From Microbacteriaceae bacterium (GTDB lineage Bacteria; Actinomycetota; Actinomycetes; Actinomycetales; Microbacteriaceae): a stretch of 32,520 nucleotides of DNA. Positions within the stretch are counted from its first letter, which is position 1, and every line of letters starts with the position of its first letter. The position numbers were made by a program, and so were the translations under genes. Of this stretch, positions 7,196-15,218 are shown piece by piece. Under the pieces are notes generated by a model that was given only the letters and a program-made list of their open reading frames with translations, had not been told where the DNA came from and did no database searches. The stretch covers positions 1 to 32,520 of the forward strand of contig CANGNR010000001.1 in the NCBI GenBank assembly GCA_947455385.1, in the 5' to 3' direction.

Positions 7196-8239
7196 CTAGC
7201 GGTCGCGCCTAGTGGCGTCTTGAACCTCGCCCACGAGTTCTTCAAGGATGTCTTCGAGAAACAGCACTCCTCGCACGTTGCCGGCGCGATCGAAGACCCT
7301 AGCCAGGTGGGCGCCGACACGACGCATAGAGGCAAGCGCATCCTCGAGTTCCATTCGTTCCGGTAGCGAAATCAGGGTGCGGATTCGCTTCGCCGGCACA
7401 GGCTGTTCGTATTCATCCGCGTCGAGGTCTAACACGTCTTTGAGGTGCAGATATCCGACGAGGTCGTCATCCTCGTTGCGAATCGGATAGCGCGAGAACC
7501 CGTGCTTGGCGACCGCCTGTTCGATGGCGGCCGGTGTGACCGACTCTTCGAACGACACGAGCGACTCGAGGCCGACTGCGATATCGAGCACCTTCTTTTC
7601 GGTGAACTCGAAGGTGTTCGAAAGAGCGCCGGATGGGTCTTTCAGCACGCCCTCGCGGGTCGAGTGCTCGACGATATCTTCGACTTGGTCGAGGGTGAAA
7701 GCGGTTCGCGCCTCATCCTTAGGCGCGACCCTAAAGAGCCAAAGCACGCGGTTGGCCAGCCAGTTGATTGCGAAGACGATCGGCCGAAGAATCGTGGCCA
7801 GCACATAGAGCGGCGGCACAAGCAACAGGGCGGCACGCTCTGGCACCGAGAACGAAATGTTCTTGGGCACCATCTCGCCGACAACCACGTGGATGAAGGT
7901 AACCAGAGTCAGGGTGAGTCCGAAAGCAACCGCACCAACTGAGGCCTCGCTCAGCCCAAGCGATTGAAGGCTGGGCTCTAGAAGGGCGTGGACGCTCGGC
8001 TCTGCAATCGAGAGAATCAGCAGCGAGCAAATGGTGACTCCAAGTTGGGTCGTAGCCACCATCAGGGTGACGCGCTCCATCGCGCGAATCACGATTCGAG
8101 CGGGACGAGAACCGGCATCGGCGCGAGGCTCGATCTGGGCTCGACGAGCCGAGATTACGGCGAACTCCGCAGCAACAAAATAGGCGTTCGCCAACAACAG
8201 GAGGCCGAACCAGCCGATGCCCACCCATGGGTTAGTCAT
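7196..8239 (-). CDS. DUF21/CBS domain membrane protein, short form (CNNM/hemolysin-C-like)
   Basis: This is a CNNM/MpfA-like protein: an N-terminal DUF21 domain of about four membrane segments (residues 1-150, including VGEMVPKNISFS) followed by a cytoplasmic CBS pair (about 205-330). The family is linked to magnesium or cobalt transport or tolerance. At 347 residues it lacks the C-terminal CorC/HlyC domain that its upstream neighbour has, ending soon after LEDILEELVGEVQD. ATG 8239 lies inside the end of the upstream gene (8-base overlap) with an AGGTGA ribosome binding site, so the two are translationally coupled. The pair may form a heteromeric complex, which is inference. The name hemolysin, often transferred to this family, is not supported by function. 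Confidence 0.88.
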   Translation of the reverse strand: MTNPWVGIGWFGLLLLANAYFVAAEFAVISARRAQIEPRADAGSRPARIVIRAMERVTLMVATTQLGVTICSLLILSIAEPSVHALLEPSLQSLGLSEASVGAVAFGLTLTLVTFIHVVVGEMVPKNISFSVPERAALLLVPPLYVLATILRPIVFAINWLANRVLWLFRVAPKDEARTAFTLDQVEDIVEHSTREGVLKDPSGALSNTFEFTEKKVLDIAVGLESLVSFEESVTPAAIEQAVAKHGFSRYPIRNEDDDLVGYLHLKDVLDLDADEYEQPVPAKRIRTLISLPERMELEDALASMRRVGAHLARVFDRAGNVRGVLFLEDILEELVGEVQDATRRDR

Positions 8240-9539
8240 CGCTCACCTCGACCTTCGGCGTGAATCGAACTCGGTCGACGCGACGGCCATCCATGCGTTC
8301 GACGCGCAGCGAACCGTCTTCGATTTCGACCTCGTCGCCAACTGCCGGGATGCGACCGAGCACCGCCATGAGGTATCCGGCAACCGTCTCGTAAGCGCCG
8401 TCGCTGGGCACCTTGACCGCCATCTCGGCGAGTTCGTCGGGGCGAATCAGGCCAGGAAACAGGATCGAAGAGTTTGCCCCTCGGGTAACGCCGGCGCGGG
8501 TGCGGTCGTGCTCGTCGGCTAGCTCGCCGACCAGTTCTTCGACCAGATCTTCTAGGGTCGCGAGGCCTGCGGTGCCGCCGTATTCGTCGACGACAATCGC
8601 CAGCTGCAGGCCCTTGGCTCGAAGCTCAACCATGAGCTTTTCGAGTCGCATGGTCTCGGGCACTCGAAGTGGTTCGACCATGAATGCGCTAACAGGCACG
8701 GATGCTCGCTTTGCGCGCGGCACGGCGGCCGCCTGCTTGACGTGCACCAGGCCGACCACGTCGTCGCTCGAGCCATCAATGATCGGAAACCGCGAGTGGC
8801 CGGTCTGGTTGCACAACGCCACCACATCGGCCGCCGTCTGGTCTCGGTCGAGCGTGAAAACCCGCGGGCGCGGAGTCATTACGTCGGCAGCGACCAATTG
8901 GCTCAGCGCGAGGGTCTTGGTCAGCAGGGTCGCCGTGTGCTGGTCGAGGGCTCCGAGTTTTGCCGACCGACGAACCAGCGCGGCGAGCTCTTCGGCCGAA
9001 CGCGTCGAGCTCAGCTCTTCTTTGGGCTCGATGCCGAGTGACCTGACCAGCGCTCGTCCGACCTTATTGAGCACAAAGATCGCCCAGCCAAATGTCCAGG
9101 TGAATGCGAGCTGAAAACCAACAACGGCCTGGTTCACCTTGAGTGGCACGCTCAGCGCCAACTTCTTGGGCACAAGTTCGCCGAACAACGTGGTGGTGGC
9201 TGTGATGATGACCAGTGTCGTCACAAGCGAGAGGTTGCGGGTTGCGTCAGCCGAGAAACCCCATCCGGCGACGGTGGGTTTGATGAGCCGCCCCATCGCT
9301 GGCTCGGCCAAAAAGCCGGTCAGCATGGTGGTGAGCGTGATTCCAAGCTGTGCGCCCCACATGTGAGTGCTAGTGCGGCTCAGCGCTCTGATGGTGTTGC
9401 TCAAACCGCGCTCGCCGCGCTCGCGCCGAGCCTCGAGTTCGTTGCGTTCGAGGTTCACCATTGAGAATTCGCTGGCCACGAAGAGACCGGTGCACACGGT
9501 CAAAAAGCCGGCGATTGCGAGCAGAATCCAGTCGTTCAT
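8232..9539 (-). CDS. DUF21/CBS/CorC_HlyC membrane protein, full-length form
   Basis: The 435-residue protein has the complete three-part architecture: DUF21 membrane domain (about 1-195, with LFGELVPKKLALS), CBS pair (about 215-340, including VMTPRPRVFTLD and the VVDEYGGTAGLATLEDLVEE signature) and a C-terminal CorC_HlyC domain (about 350-430). Members are implicated in magnesium/cobalt efflux or homeostasis at the cytoplasmic membrane. The start ATG 9539 overlaps the stop of a 24-codon upstream ORF in an ATGA arrangement. It is the first large gene of a two-gene operon, divergent from kgd across a region with an inverted repeat. Confidence 0.9.
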   Translation of the reverse strand: MNDWILLAIAGFLTVCTGLFVASEFSMVNLERNELEARRERGERGLSNTIRALSRTSTHMWGAQLGITLTTMLTGFLAEPAMGRLIKPTVAGWGFSADATRNLSLVTTLVIITATTTLFGELVPKKLALSVPLKVNQAVVGFQLAFTWTFGWAIFVLNKVGRALVRSLGIEPKEELSSTRSAEELAALVRRSAKLGALDQHTATLLTKTLALSQLVAADVMTPRPRVFTLDRDQTAADVVALCNQTGHSRFPIIDGSSDDVVGLVHVKQAAAVPRAKRASVPVSAFMVEPLRVPETMRLEKLMVELRAKGLQLAIVVDEYGGTAGLATLEDLVEELVGELADEHDRTRAGVTRGANSSILFPGLIRPDELAEMAVKVPSDGAYETVAGYLMAVLGRIPAVGDEVEIEDGSLRVERMDGRRVDRVRFTPKVEVSDD

Positions 9540-9610
9540 CGCGGGCCGCCGAACACGGCAAAATCAGGTGCCAGAAACTGGCTAAACAAGCGGGCGGGCG
9601 CGGGGTCCAT
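9536..9610 (-). CDS. 24-codon upstream ORF coupled to the DUF21 gene (candidate leader peptide)
   Basis: An ATG at 9610 opens 24 codons (MDPAPARLFSQ...) ending in TGA at 9538-9536, which overlaps the ATG of the DUF21/CorC gene by the sequence ATGA. A TATGCT box at 9626-9621 would start transcription about 3 nt before this ATG, so ribosomes loading on a near-leaderless mRNA would translate this ORF first. It could be a leader peptide controlling the membrane protein operon or simply a device for translational coupling. The product has no recognisable domain. That it is translated is inference. Confidence 0.4.
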   Translation of the reverse strand: MDPAPARLFSQFLAPDFAVFGGPR

Positions 9611-9615
9611 AACTA

Positions 9616-9658
9616 TTTACAGCATAACCAGCAACTGGCCCTAGAAACTTGCTGTAAA
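9616..9658. repeat. Perfect 8-bp inverted repeat in the DUF21-kgd divergent region
   Basis: TTTACAGC (9616-9623) and GCTGTAAA (9651-9658) are exact inverted copies separated by 27 bases. The left arm overlaps the TATGCT box reading toward the DUF21 operon, and the right arm lies about 40 bases upstream of the kgd -10 box. The spacer contains a smaller CCAG/CTGG inversion. It could be a split operator for a regulator of kgd or the transporter operon, or a structural element. Confidence 0.4.
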
Positions 9659-9695
9659 CATACCGATTGCCCGATTTTCGCGGGGTTCGCAAGAG

Positions 9696-9701
9696 TAGGC
9701 T
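9696..9701 (+). promoter_or_regulatory. Probable -10 box for kgd
   Basis: TAGGCT matches the -10 form used elsewhere in the window, but it lies 23 nt before the GTG start, so kgd would have a leader of about 17 nt rather than a leaderless start. AAGGA at 9706-9710 is too far from the GTG to be an obvious ribosome binding site. Confidence 0.45.
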
Positions 9702-9724
9702 AGACAAGGAAATTCACGAACGAG

Positions 9725-12700
9725 GTGGTCAAGCTGTCGACTAACGAGTCAAATTCGGGGTCTTCGAACGATTTCGGAGCCAACGAATGGCTAGTAGATG
9801 AAATGTATTCGCAGTGGATCGCGAATCCCGACGCAGTTGACCGTTCTTGGTGGCCCATTCTCGAGCGCTACCAGCAGACCAAATCTTCCGCTCCAGCAGC
9901 TCCAGCAACGCCCGCAGCCGCCGCTCCCCCGGCGGCCGTCGCTCCGGTCGTTCCGGCTGCCGCACCCAACCCAGTTGTCCCAGCCGCCGCTCCAAGCCAA
10001 GGATCGCCAGTAGCCGTGTCTAACGAAAATGCAAACAATCCAGTCGTAGCCAAGACCACTCGAATCGAGCCGCGCACTCAGCCGATTCCTGCCCAGGCTC
10101 CTGTCACCAGCAGCATCCCAACCCAGGATGAAACCTCAGGCGAGAACAAGCTCACCGTGCTCAAGGGCATGTCAAAGGCACTCGCCACCAACATGGACCT
10201 CTCGCTCACCGTTCCGACCGCCACCAGCGTGCGCTCGATTCCGGCCAAGCTCCTGATCGACAACCGCATCGTGATCAACTCGCACCTCAACCGCACCCGC
10301 GGTGGCAAGGTTTCGTTCACGCACCTGATCGGCTTCGCCATCATCCGTGCTTTGAAGGAGTTTCCGAGCCAGAACGTCTATTACGACATCATCGACGACA
10401 AGCCCACTGCGGTCTCGCCGGCGCACATCAACTTCGGCCTCGCTATCGACATTCCGAAAGAAGACGGCACCCGTGCGCTGCTAGTGCCAAACATCAAGAA
10501 GGCCGAACGCCTCAACTTCGCCGAATACCTGATCGCCTACGAAGAGCTGGTCAAGAAGGCGCGCACCAACAGCCTCACTCCGGGCGACTTTGCCGGTTCG
10601 ACGATTTCGCTGACCAACCCCGGCGGAATTGGCACAGTGCACTCGGTTCCTCGTCTCATGAAGGGCCAGGCCTGCATCATCGGCGCCGGCGCGCTCGAGT
10701 ACCCAGCAGAGTTCCAGGGCCTACCGGAGGCGCACCTCGCCAAGCTCGGCATCAGCAAGACCATCACGCTCACCTCTACCTACGACCACCGAGTTATCCA
10801 GGGTGCTGGTTCGGGCGAGTTCCTAAAGAAGATCCACGAACTGCTGCTCGGTGAGCGCGGCTTCTACGACCAGATCTTCGCCGACCTACGCATTCCTTAT
10901 GAGCCGGTTCGCTGGGTCGAAGACTTCGAGAGCGACGAAACGGACGACCGCAGCAAGGCGTCGCGCATCCAGGAACTCATCAACGCCTACCGCGTTCGCG
11001 GTCACCTGATGGCTGACATCGATCCGCTCGAATACCGCCAGCGCACCCACCCCGATCTCGACATCCTCAACCACGGCCTGAGCCTGTGGGACCTCGACCG
11101 CACCTTCAAGACCGGCGGTTTCGGCGGCAAGTCAAAGGCGCAGTTCCGCGACACACTCAAGATTCTGCGCGACTCCTACTGCCGCACCGTTGGCGTTGAG
11201 TACATGCACATTCAAGACCCAGCTCAGCGCAAGTGGTTCCAAGACCACCTCGAGCGCCCATATGCCAAGCCAAGCAAGGATGAACAGTTTCGCATCCTAG
11301 AAAAGCTCAACGAGGCCGAGGCCTTTGAGACCTTCTTGCAGACCAAGTTCGTTGGCCAGAAGCGCTTCTCGCTCGAGGGTGGCGAATCGACGATTCCGGC
11401 GCTCGACGCGATTCTGCAGAGCGCTGCCGAATCCGGCCTGAGCGAGGTCGCAATCGGCATGGCCCACCGCGGCCGCCTCAACGTTTTGACCAACGTGGCC
11501 GGCAAGACCTACGGCCAGGTCTTCAAGGAGTTCGAGGGCAACACCGACACCAGCACAGTTCAGGGCTCGGGCGACGTGAAGTACCACCTCGGAACCGAGG
11601 GCACCTTCACCAACGCATCTGGCAAGACCGTGAATGTTTCGCTTGCCGCAAACCCTTCGCACCTCGAGGCGGTCAACCCGGTGCTCGAGGGCATCGTGCG
11701 CGCCAAGCTCGACGCGCTGGGTACCACTCGCTATGACAAGGTCTTTCCTGTGTTGCCGATCCTGATTCACGGTGACGCAGCCTTCGCCGGCCAGGGTGTC
11801 GTTCCCGAGGTTCTTAATATGGCGAACCTACGCGGATTCACCACCGGTGGAACCATCAACATCGTCATCAACAACCAGGTCGGTTTCACAACCCCGCCTA
11901 GCGAGTCCCGCTCGACGGTCTACTCGACCGACATTGCCAAGGGCTTTCAGGCGCCGATCTTTCACGTCAACGGGGACGACCCAGAGGCCGTTGTTCGCGT
12001 TGCACAGATGGCCTTCGACTACCGCCAGACCTTCCACTCGGATGTCGTCATCGACCTCGTGTGCTACCGCCGACGCGGCCACAACGAGGGCGACGATCCT
12101 TCGATGACCCAGCCGCTGATGTACAACCTGATCGAGGCCAAGCGCTCCGTTCGCACCCTCTACTTGGAGTCGCTGGTTGGCCGCGGAGACATCACCCGCG
12201 AAGAGTTTGAGGCGGCAAACGCTAACTTCCAGAACAAGCTCGAGCAGGCCTTCACCGACGTTCACGAGGCAATGGCCAAGCCGGTCTCGCTGGTTCCACG
12301 CCCTGTTGGCATCGGCACCACCGCGAGCGACAACCCAACCCTCGAACGCGGCACCGCAATCGCCCGTTCGGTGGTCGAGCTAATCGGTGACGCGCACAAC
12401 AACATCCCAGCCGGTTTTAGCGTGCACCCAAAGCTTCAGCAGTTGCTTGCCAAGCGCGTCGAGATGAGCCGCCAGGGCGGCATCGACTGGGGCTTCGGCG
12501 AACTCTTGGCCTTCGGATCCCTCTTGCTCGAGGGAAAGCCGGTTCGCATGTCTGGCCAAGACAGCCGCCGCGGCACCTTCGTGCAGCGTCACGCGGTGTT
12601 CCACGACCGAGAGAACGGCCAAGAGTGGATGCCGCTGCGCAACCTCTCTGACAATCAGGCCAAGTTCTACATTTACGACTCGATGCTCAGCGAATACGCC

Positions 12701-13504
12701 GCCATGGGCTTCGAATACGGCTACTCGGTCGAGAGCGAGAGTGCCCTCGTACTTTGGGAGGCGCAGTTCGGCGACTTCGCCAACGGCGCTCAGACCATCA
12801 TCGATGAGTTCATTTCTTCGGCCGAACAAAAGTGGGGCCAGCACTCGGGTGTTGTCCTGCTGCTTCCGCACGGATACGAAGGCCAGGGTCCCGACCACTC
12901 GTCGGCGCGCATCGAGCGCTACCTGCAGCTCTGTGCGCAGAACAACATGACTGTTGCTCAGCCTTCGACCCCCGCATCGCACTTTCACCTGCTGCGCCGC
13001 CAGGCATACTCGACCCCACGTCGACCACTCGTGGTCTTCTCGCCAAAGTCGATGCTTCGCCTCAAGGCAGCCTCGAGCTCGGTCGAAGACTTCACCAACG
13101 GCGAGTTCCGTCCGGTAATCGGCGACGAGCAGGGACTCAACCCAGCAGAGGTCAAGCGCGTCTTGTTCTGCTCGGGCAAGGTCTATTGGGACCTCTTGGC
13201 CGAGTCGCAGAAGCGCGGCGACCGCACCACCGCGATTGTTCGCGTCGAACAGCTCTACCCAACCCCGGTCGATGAGATCAAGGCGGCATACGCCCTGTAT
13301 CCAAACGCCGAGCTGGTTTGGGTTCAAGACGAGCCAGCCAACCAGGGTCCTTGGACATACATCGGTCTGTTCTTGCCTAAATACATGGATGGCAAGGTCG
13401 CGAAACTCGTTTCTCGGCCAGCATCGGCATCGCCGGCCACCGGCTCGTCAAAGGCTCACGCCGCCGAGCAGGCAGACCTCGTCGCCCGCGCGTTCGCAGA
13501 CTAG
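9725..13504 (+). CDS. kgd: Multifunctional 2-oxoglutarate dehydrogenase (E1 with fused E2-type acyltransferase domain)
   Basis: This 1259-residue TCA-cycle enzyme converts 2-oxoglutarate to succinyl-CoA. Domains in order: a helical N-terminus (FGANEWLVDEMYSQW, about 18-45); an Ala/Pro-rich linker to about residue 135; an E2-like acyltransferase core (about 145-375) with the catalytic STYDHRVIQG near 352; and the thiamine-diphosphate E1 region from about 390, including GMAHRGRLNVL (about 579), HGDAAFAGQGVV (about 682) and GHNEGDDPSMTQP (about 785), then a transketolase-like C-terminal half. No lipoyl domain is present, so, as known for Corynebacterium OdhA and mycobacterial Kgd, a separate lipoylated E2 must serve it. 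The GTG start keeps the conserved N-terminal helix. A GarA/OdhI-type regulator is known for relatives but not visible here. Confidence 0.95.
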   Translation: MVKLSTNESNSGSSNDFGANEWLVDEMYSQWIANPDAVDRSWWPILERYQQTKSSAPAAPATPAAAAPPAAVAPVVPAAAPNPVVPAAAPSQGSPVAVSNENANNPVVAKTTRIEPRTQPIPAQAPVTSSIPTQDETSGENKLTVLKGMSKALATNMDLSLTVPTATSVRSIPAKLLIDNRIVINSHLNRTRGGKVSFTHLIGFAIIRALKEFPSQNVYYDIIDDKPTAVSPAHINFGLAIDIPKEDGTRALLVPNIKKAERLNFAEYLIAYEELVKKARTNSLTPGDFAGSTISLTNPGGIGTVHSVPRLMKGQACIIGAGALEYPAEFQGLPEAHLAKLGISKTITLTSTYDHRVIQGAGSGEFLKKIHELLLGERGFYDQIFADLRIPYEPVRWVEDFESDETDDRSKASRIQELINAYRVRGHLMADIDPLEYRQRTHPDLDILNHGLSLWDLDRTFKTGGFGGKSKAQFRDTLKILRDSYCRTVGVEYMHIQDPAQRKWFQDHLERPYAKPSKDEQFRILEKLNEAEAFETFLQTKFVGQKRFSLEGGESTIPALDAILQSAAESGLSEVAIGMAHRGRLNVLTNVAGKTYGQVFKEFEGNTDTSTVQGSGDVKYHLGTEGTFTNASGKTVNVSLAANPSHLEAVNPVLEGIVRAKLDALGTTRYDKVFPVLPILIHGDAAFAGQGVVPEVLNMANLRGFTTGGTINIVINNQVGFTTPPSESRSTVYSTDIAKGFQAPIFHVNGDDPEAVVRVAQMAFDYRQTFHSDVVIDLVCYRRRGHNEGDDPSMTQPLMYNLIEAKRSVRTLYLESLVGRGDITREEFEAANANFQNKLEQAFTDVHEAMAKPVSLVPRPVGIGTTASDNPTLERGTAIARSVVELIGDAHNNIPAGFSVHPKLQQLLAKRVEMSRQGGIDWGFGELLAFGSLLLEGKPVRMSGQDSRRGTFVQRHAVFHDRENGQEWMPLRNLSDNQAKFYIYDSMLSEYAAMGFEYGYSVESESALVLWEAQFGDFANGAQTIIDEFISSAEQKWGQHSGVVLLLPHGYEGQGPDHSSARIERYLQLCAQNNMTVAQPSTPASHFHLLRRQAYSTPRRPLVVFSPKSMLRLKAASSSVEDFTNGEFRPVIGDEQGLNPAEVKRVLFCSGKVYWDLLAESQKRGDRTTAIVRVEQLYPTPVDEIKAAYALYPNAELVWVQDEPANQGPWTYIGLFLPKYMDGKVAKLVSRPASASPATGSSKAHAAEQADLVARAFAD

Positions 13505-13517
13505 GTAGCTCGACACC

Positions 13518-14144
13518 GTGCCCATCGCGCCGAGAACTCGTGTTCGCATCGTAATCGCGGGCGACGCGCTCGTGAGCGCCATGGGCGACTCCAAGGGCAT
13601 GGGTTGGGTTGGCCGAGTTATCGCCCGCACCCCGAGTGCGCCGGCAGCCGAAGGCGCTCCGTTTATTGAGATTCTCGCGCTGCCGCAACCGAACGAGGCC
13701 TCGCCAGAACTTGCCGCCCGATGGGTATCTGAGATTCAGTCGCGATTCGAGCCTGGCATCGAGAATCGCTTGGTTCTTGCCCCCGGCAACTCCGACCCGG
13801 CCGCTGGCGTTTCAATGTCGCGCAGCCGACTGAACTTGGCCAACATTCTCGACGAGGCTAAAAAACTTGGAATCGACTGCCTTGTGGTCGGCCCAACTCC
13901 CCACCGCAATGATGCGCTCAACGAGTCGATTTCTGCGCTCTCTCAGGGGTTCGCCGACGTCGCAAAGCGTCGCGACGTGACTTTCATCGATTGCTTCGAG
14001 CCGCTCGTGGCCCACGAGGGTTGGCTGGCAGAGGTAAAGGCAAGCGAAACCGGCTTGCCTGGCCAGGTTGGCTACGGCCTACTAGCTTGGTTGGTGCTGC
14101 ACCGAGGGTGGTTTGAGTGGCTAGACCTGCCACTCGACGCCTAA
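13518..14144 (+). CDS. Degenerate SGNH/GDSL-hydrolase-like protein
   Basis: This 208-residue protein looks like an SGNH hydrolase: an opening beta-strand and GDAL block (IVIAGDALVSAMG), a central helix-rich region, and a C-terminal GYGLLAWLVL where family members carry DxxHPxxxGY. The nucleophile position of GDSL reads Ala, and the Asp/His of the last block are replaced (ETGLPGQVGY), so classical esterase activity is doubtful. The gene starts with GTG 13 bases after kgd, preceded by TAGCTC, so it may be co-transcribed with kgd or have its own weak promoter. It ends facing rsrA. It may be a pseudoenzyme retained for a binding role; the function is unknown. Confidence 0.7.
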   Translation: MPIAPRTRVRIVIAGDALVSAMGDSKGMGWVGRVIARTPSAPAAEGAPFIEILALPQPNEASPELAARWVSEIQSRFEPGIENRLVLAPGNSDPAAGVSMSRSRLNLANILDEAKKLGIDCLVVGPTPHRNDALNESISALSQGFADVAKRRDVTFIDCFEPLVAHEGWLAEVKASETGLPGQVGYGLLAWLVLHRGWFEWLDLPLDA

Positions 14145-14170
14145 GTTTCTAAAACTAACTAGCGCCGCGA

Positions 14171-14431
14171 CTACTCGTGGGCGACTTCGCCCGCGTCGTT
14201 GATTAGCCCCTTGAGGCGATTCAAAATGCGTTCGGCAAGTTCCGCCGGCGGAGCCTCGTCGCAGGCACGTTTGACGACCTTGTTAAAAAGGTGCTCGAAG
14301 TCATAGTCACTCTCGCAGCTATCGCAGTTGGCGATGTGATCGGTGATGTTGTCGATCTCTTCTTTAGACAGCGCGCTGTGCAGGTACTCGTGAACCTGAC
14401 GCTTCGTCTCTTCGCAGTTAACTTCGGTCAC
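14171..14431 (-). CDS. rsrA: Zinc-binding redox-sensing anti-sigma factor (RsrA family)
   Basis: An 86-residue ZAS-type anti-sigma factor. The HxxxCxxC signature is HIANCDSC (His32, Cys36, Cys39), with an additional Cys6 exactly 26 residues before the His, the same spacing as Cys11/His37/Cys41/Cys44 of Streptomyces coelicolor RsrA. A further Cys57 is present. In that family the reduced, zinc-bound form sequesters SigR, and disulfide formation releases it. The ATG overlaps the sigR stop by ATGA, giving translational coupling and balanced amounts. The assignment is based on motif spacing plus context and is strong. Confidence 0.92.
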   Translation of the reverse strand: MTEVNCEETKRQVHEYLHSALSKEEIDNITDHIANCDSCESDYDFEHLFNKVVKRACDEAPPAELAERILNRLKGLINDAGEVAHE

Positions 14432-15141
14432 TTTTCTGCGCCTTTCTTGTTTCTTGCTGCCGAGGCGAGTCTTCGTTCCTTCATTTCATCCTCGGTATAC
14501 ACGTTGTAGCCCTCTTCTTTGGCATATTCGGCTAGCTTCTCGCGAAGCGCCTTCTTGCCACGGTGCAGGCGGCTCATCACCGTTCCCATTGCGATGCCCA
14601 TCTTGTCGGCAATCTCGGCGTAGGAGAGCTCGGCAAACACGGCGTATCGAACCACCTGGGCGTACTGCGGCAAAATCGAGTCGAGCGCGTCGTTGACCTC
14701 TTTGGAGGTCATGCGGCTAAGTGCCTCAACTTCGGCGGCCCGGTTTGGTCTTGCGGTAACCGACTCAGCGGTTCCAATCTGAAAATCTTCGAGCTCGTCG
14801 AGCCCGCCCTCTGCCTTGTCGCGAATCTTTTTGGCCACGAGGTTCTTGCGCGTGTTTTCTAGGATGGTGGTCAACCAAGCCTGCAGGTTTGTTCCCTGCT
14901 CAAACTGGTGCCAAGCCTTATAGGCCTTCACGAACGTCTCCTGAACGAGATCCTCGGCATCCTGGTAGTTTTTGGTTTTCTTCAGCGCGATTCCGAACAG
15001 CAGGGATGTGTACTGCAAGGCCTGCTGCTCGAACTGCATAAGACGCTCTGCGTCGGTTGGATTGCTGCGATTCTCGGTCATTGGCATTGAGTCTAGACGG
15101 CGAGAACCAAAGGATGAAACTGCTGGGGTGTAGCTAGTCAC
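14428..15141 (-). CDS. sigR: ECF sigma factor of the SigR/SigH (thiol-oxidative stress) group
   Basis: A group of this type directs RNA polymerase to thioredoxin, mycothiol and protein quality-control genes under thiol stress. Region 2 is visible as DAEDLVQETFVKAYKAWHQF and NLQAWLTTILENTRKN, and region 4 as LSYAEIADKMGIAMGTVMSR followed by LHRGKKALREKL. GTG 15141 (237 residues) is taken as the outermost start because AGAGGAAGC precedes it. ATG 15087 (219 residues) and ATG 15081 (217 residues) are alternatives close to the length of mycobacterial SigH, and the latter has a TAGACT box 8 nt upstream. A SigR-type promoter lies upstream of the long start. It is coupled to rsrA and divergent from aroA. 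Confidence 0.9.
   Translation of the reverse strand: MTSYTPAVSSFGSRRLDSMPMTENRSNPTDAERLMQFEQQALQYTSLLFGIALKKTKNYQDAEDLVQETFVKAYKAWHQFEQGTNLQAWLTTILENTRKNLVAKKIRDKAEGGLDELEDFQIGTAESVTARPNRAAEVEALSRMTSKEVNDALDSILPQYAQVVRYAVFAELSYAEIADKMGIAMGTVMSRLHRGKKALREKLAEYAKEEGYNVYTEDEMKERRLASAARNKKGAEK
15090..15095 (-). promoter_or_regulatory. Possible internal -10 box for a short sigR transcript
   Basis: TAGACT on the minus strand ends 8 nt before ATG 15081, similar to the leaderless arrangement seen for other genes here. It would yield a sigR mRNA lacking the GTG 15141 start and hence a form about 20 residues shorter. Confidence 0.4.
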
Positions 15142-15184
15142 GCTTCCTCTTCTGTTCGTTGCTGGCAGCTCGGGGGTTGGCTGG

Positions 15185-15190
15185 TAACTT
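15185..15190 (+). promoter_or_regulatory. -10 box for leaderless aroA
   Basis: TAACTT ends 7 nt before ATG 15198. It lies just beyond the GTT element of the opposing SigR promoter, so the two transcription start zones overlap. Confidence 0.5.
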
Positions 15191-15192
15191 TG

Positions 15193-15218
15193 AACCAATG
15201 ACTTTAAGCACCTATTCC
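15193..15218 (-). promoter_or_regulatory. SigR-type promoter driving sigR-rsrA (autoregulation)
   Basis: On the minus strand GGAAT (15218-15214) and GTT (15195-15193) are separated by exactly 18 bases, matching the published GGAAT-N18/19-GTT consensus for actinobacterial SigR/SigH promoters. Transcription would start near 15185, about 44 bases before GTG 15141. The element overlaps the start codon of the divergent aroA gene. Confidence 0.75.

Noticed and set aside
12380..13327. 315-codon minus-strand ORF opposite the kgd 3' half
   Set aside because: Pure antisense shadow in GC-rich sequence, with no ribosome binding site or recognisable motif.
14144..14183. Terminator between the SGNH-like gene and rsrA
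   Set aside because: The AGTTT/AAACT hairpin is only five A/T-rich pairs, and the GGGCG/CGCCC hairpin is inside rsrA and lacks a T-run.
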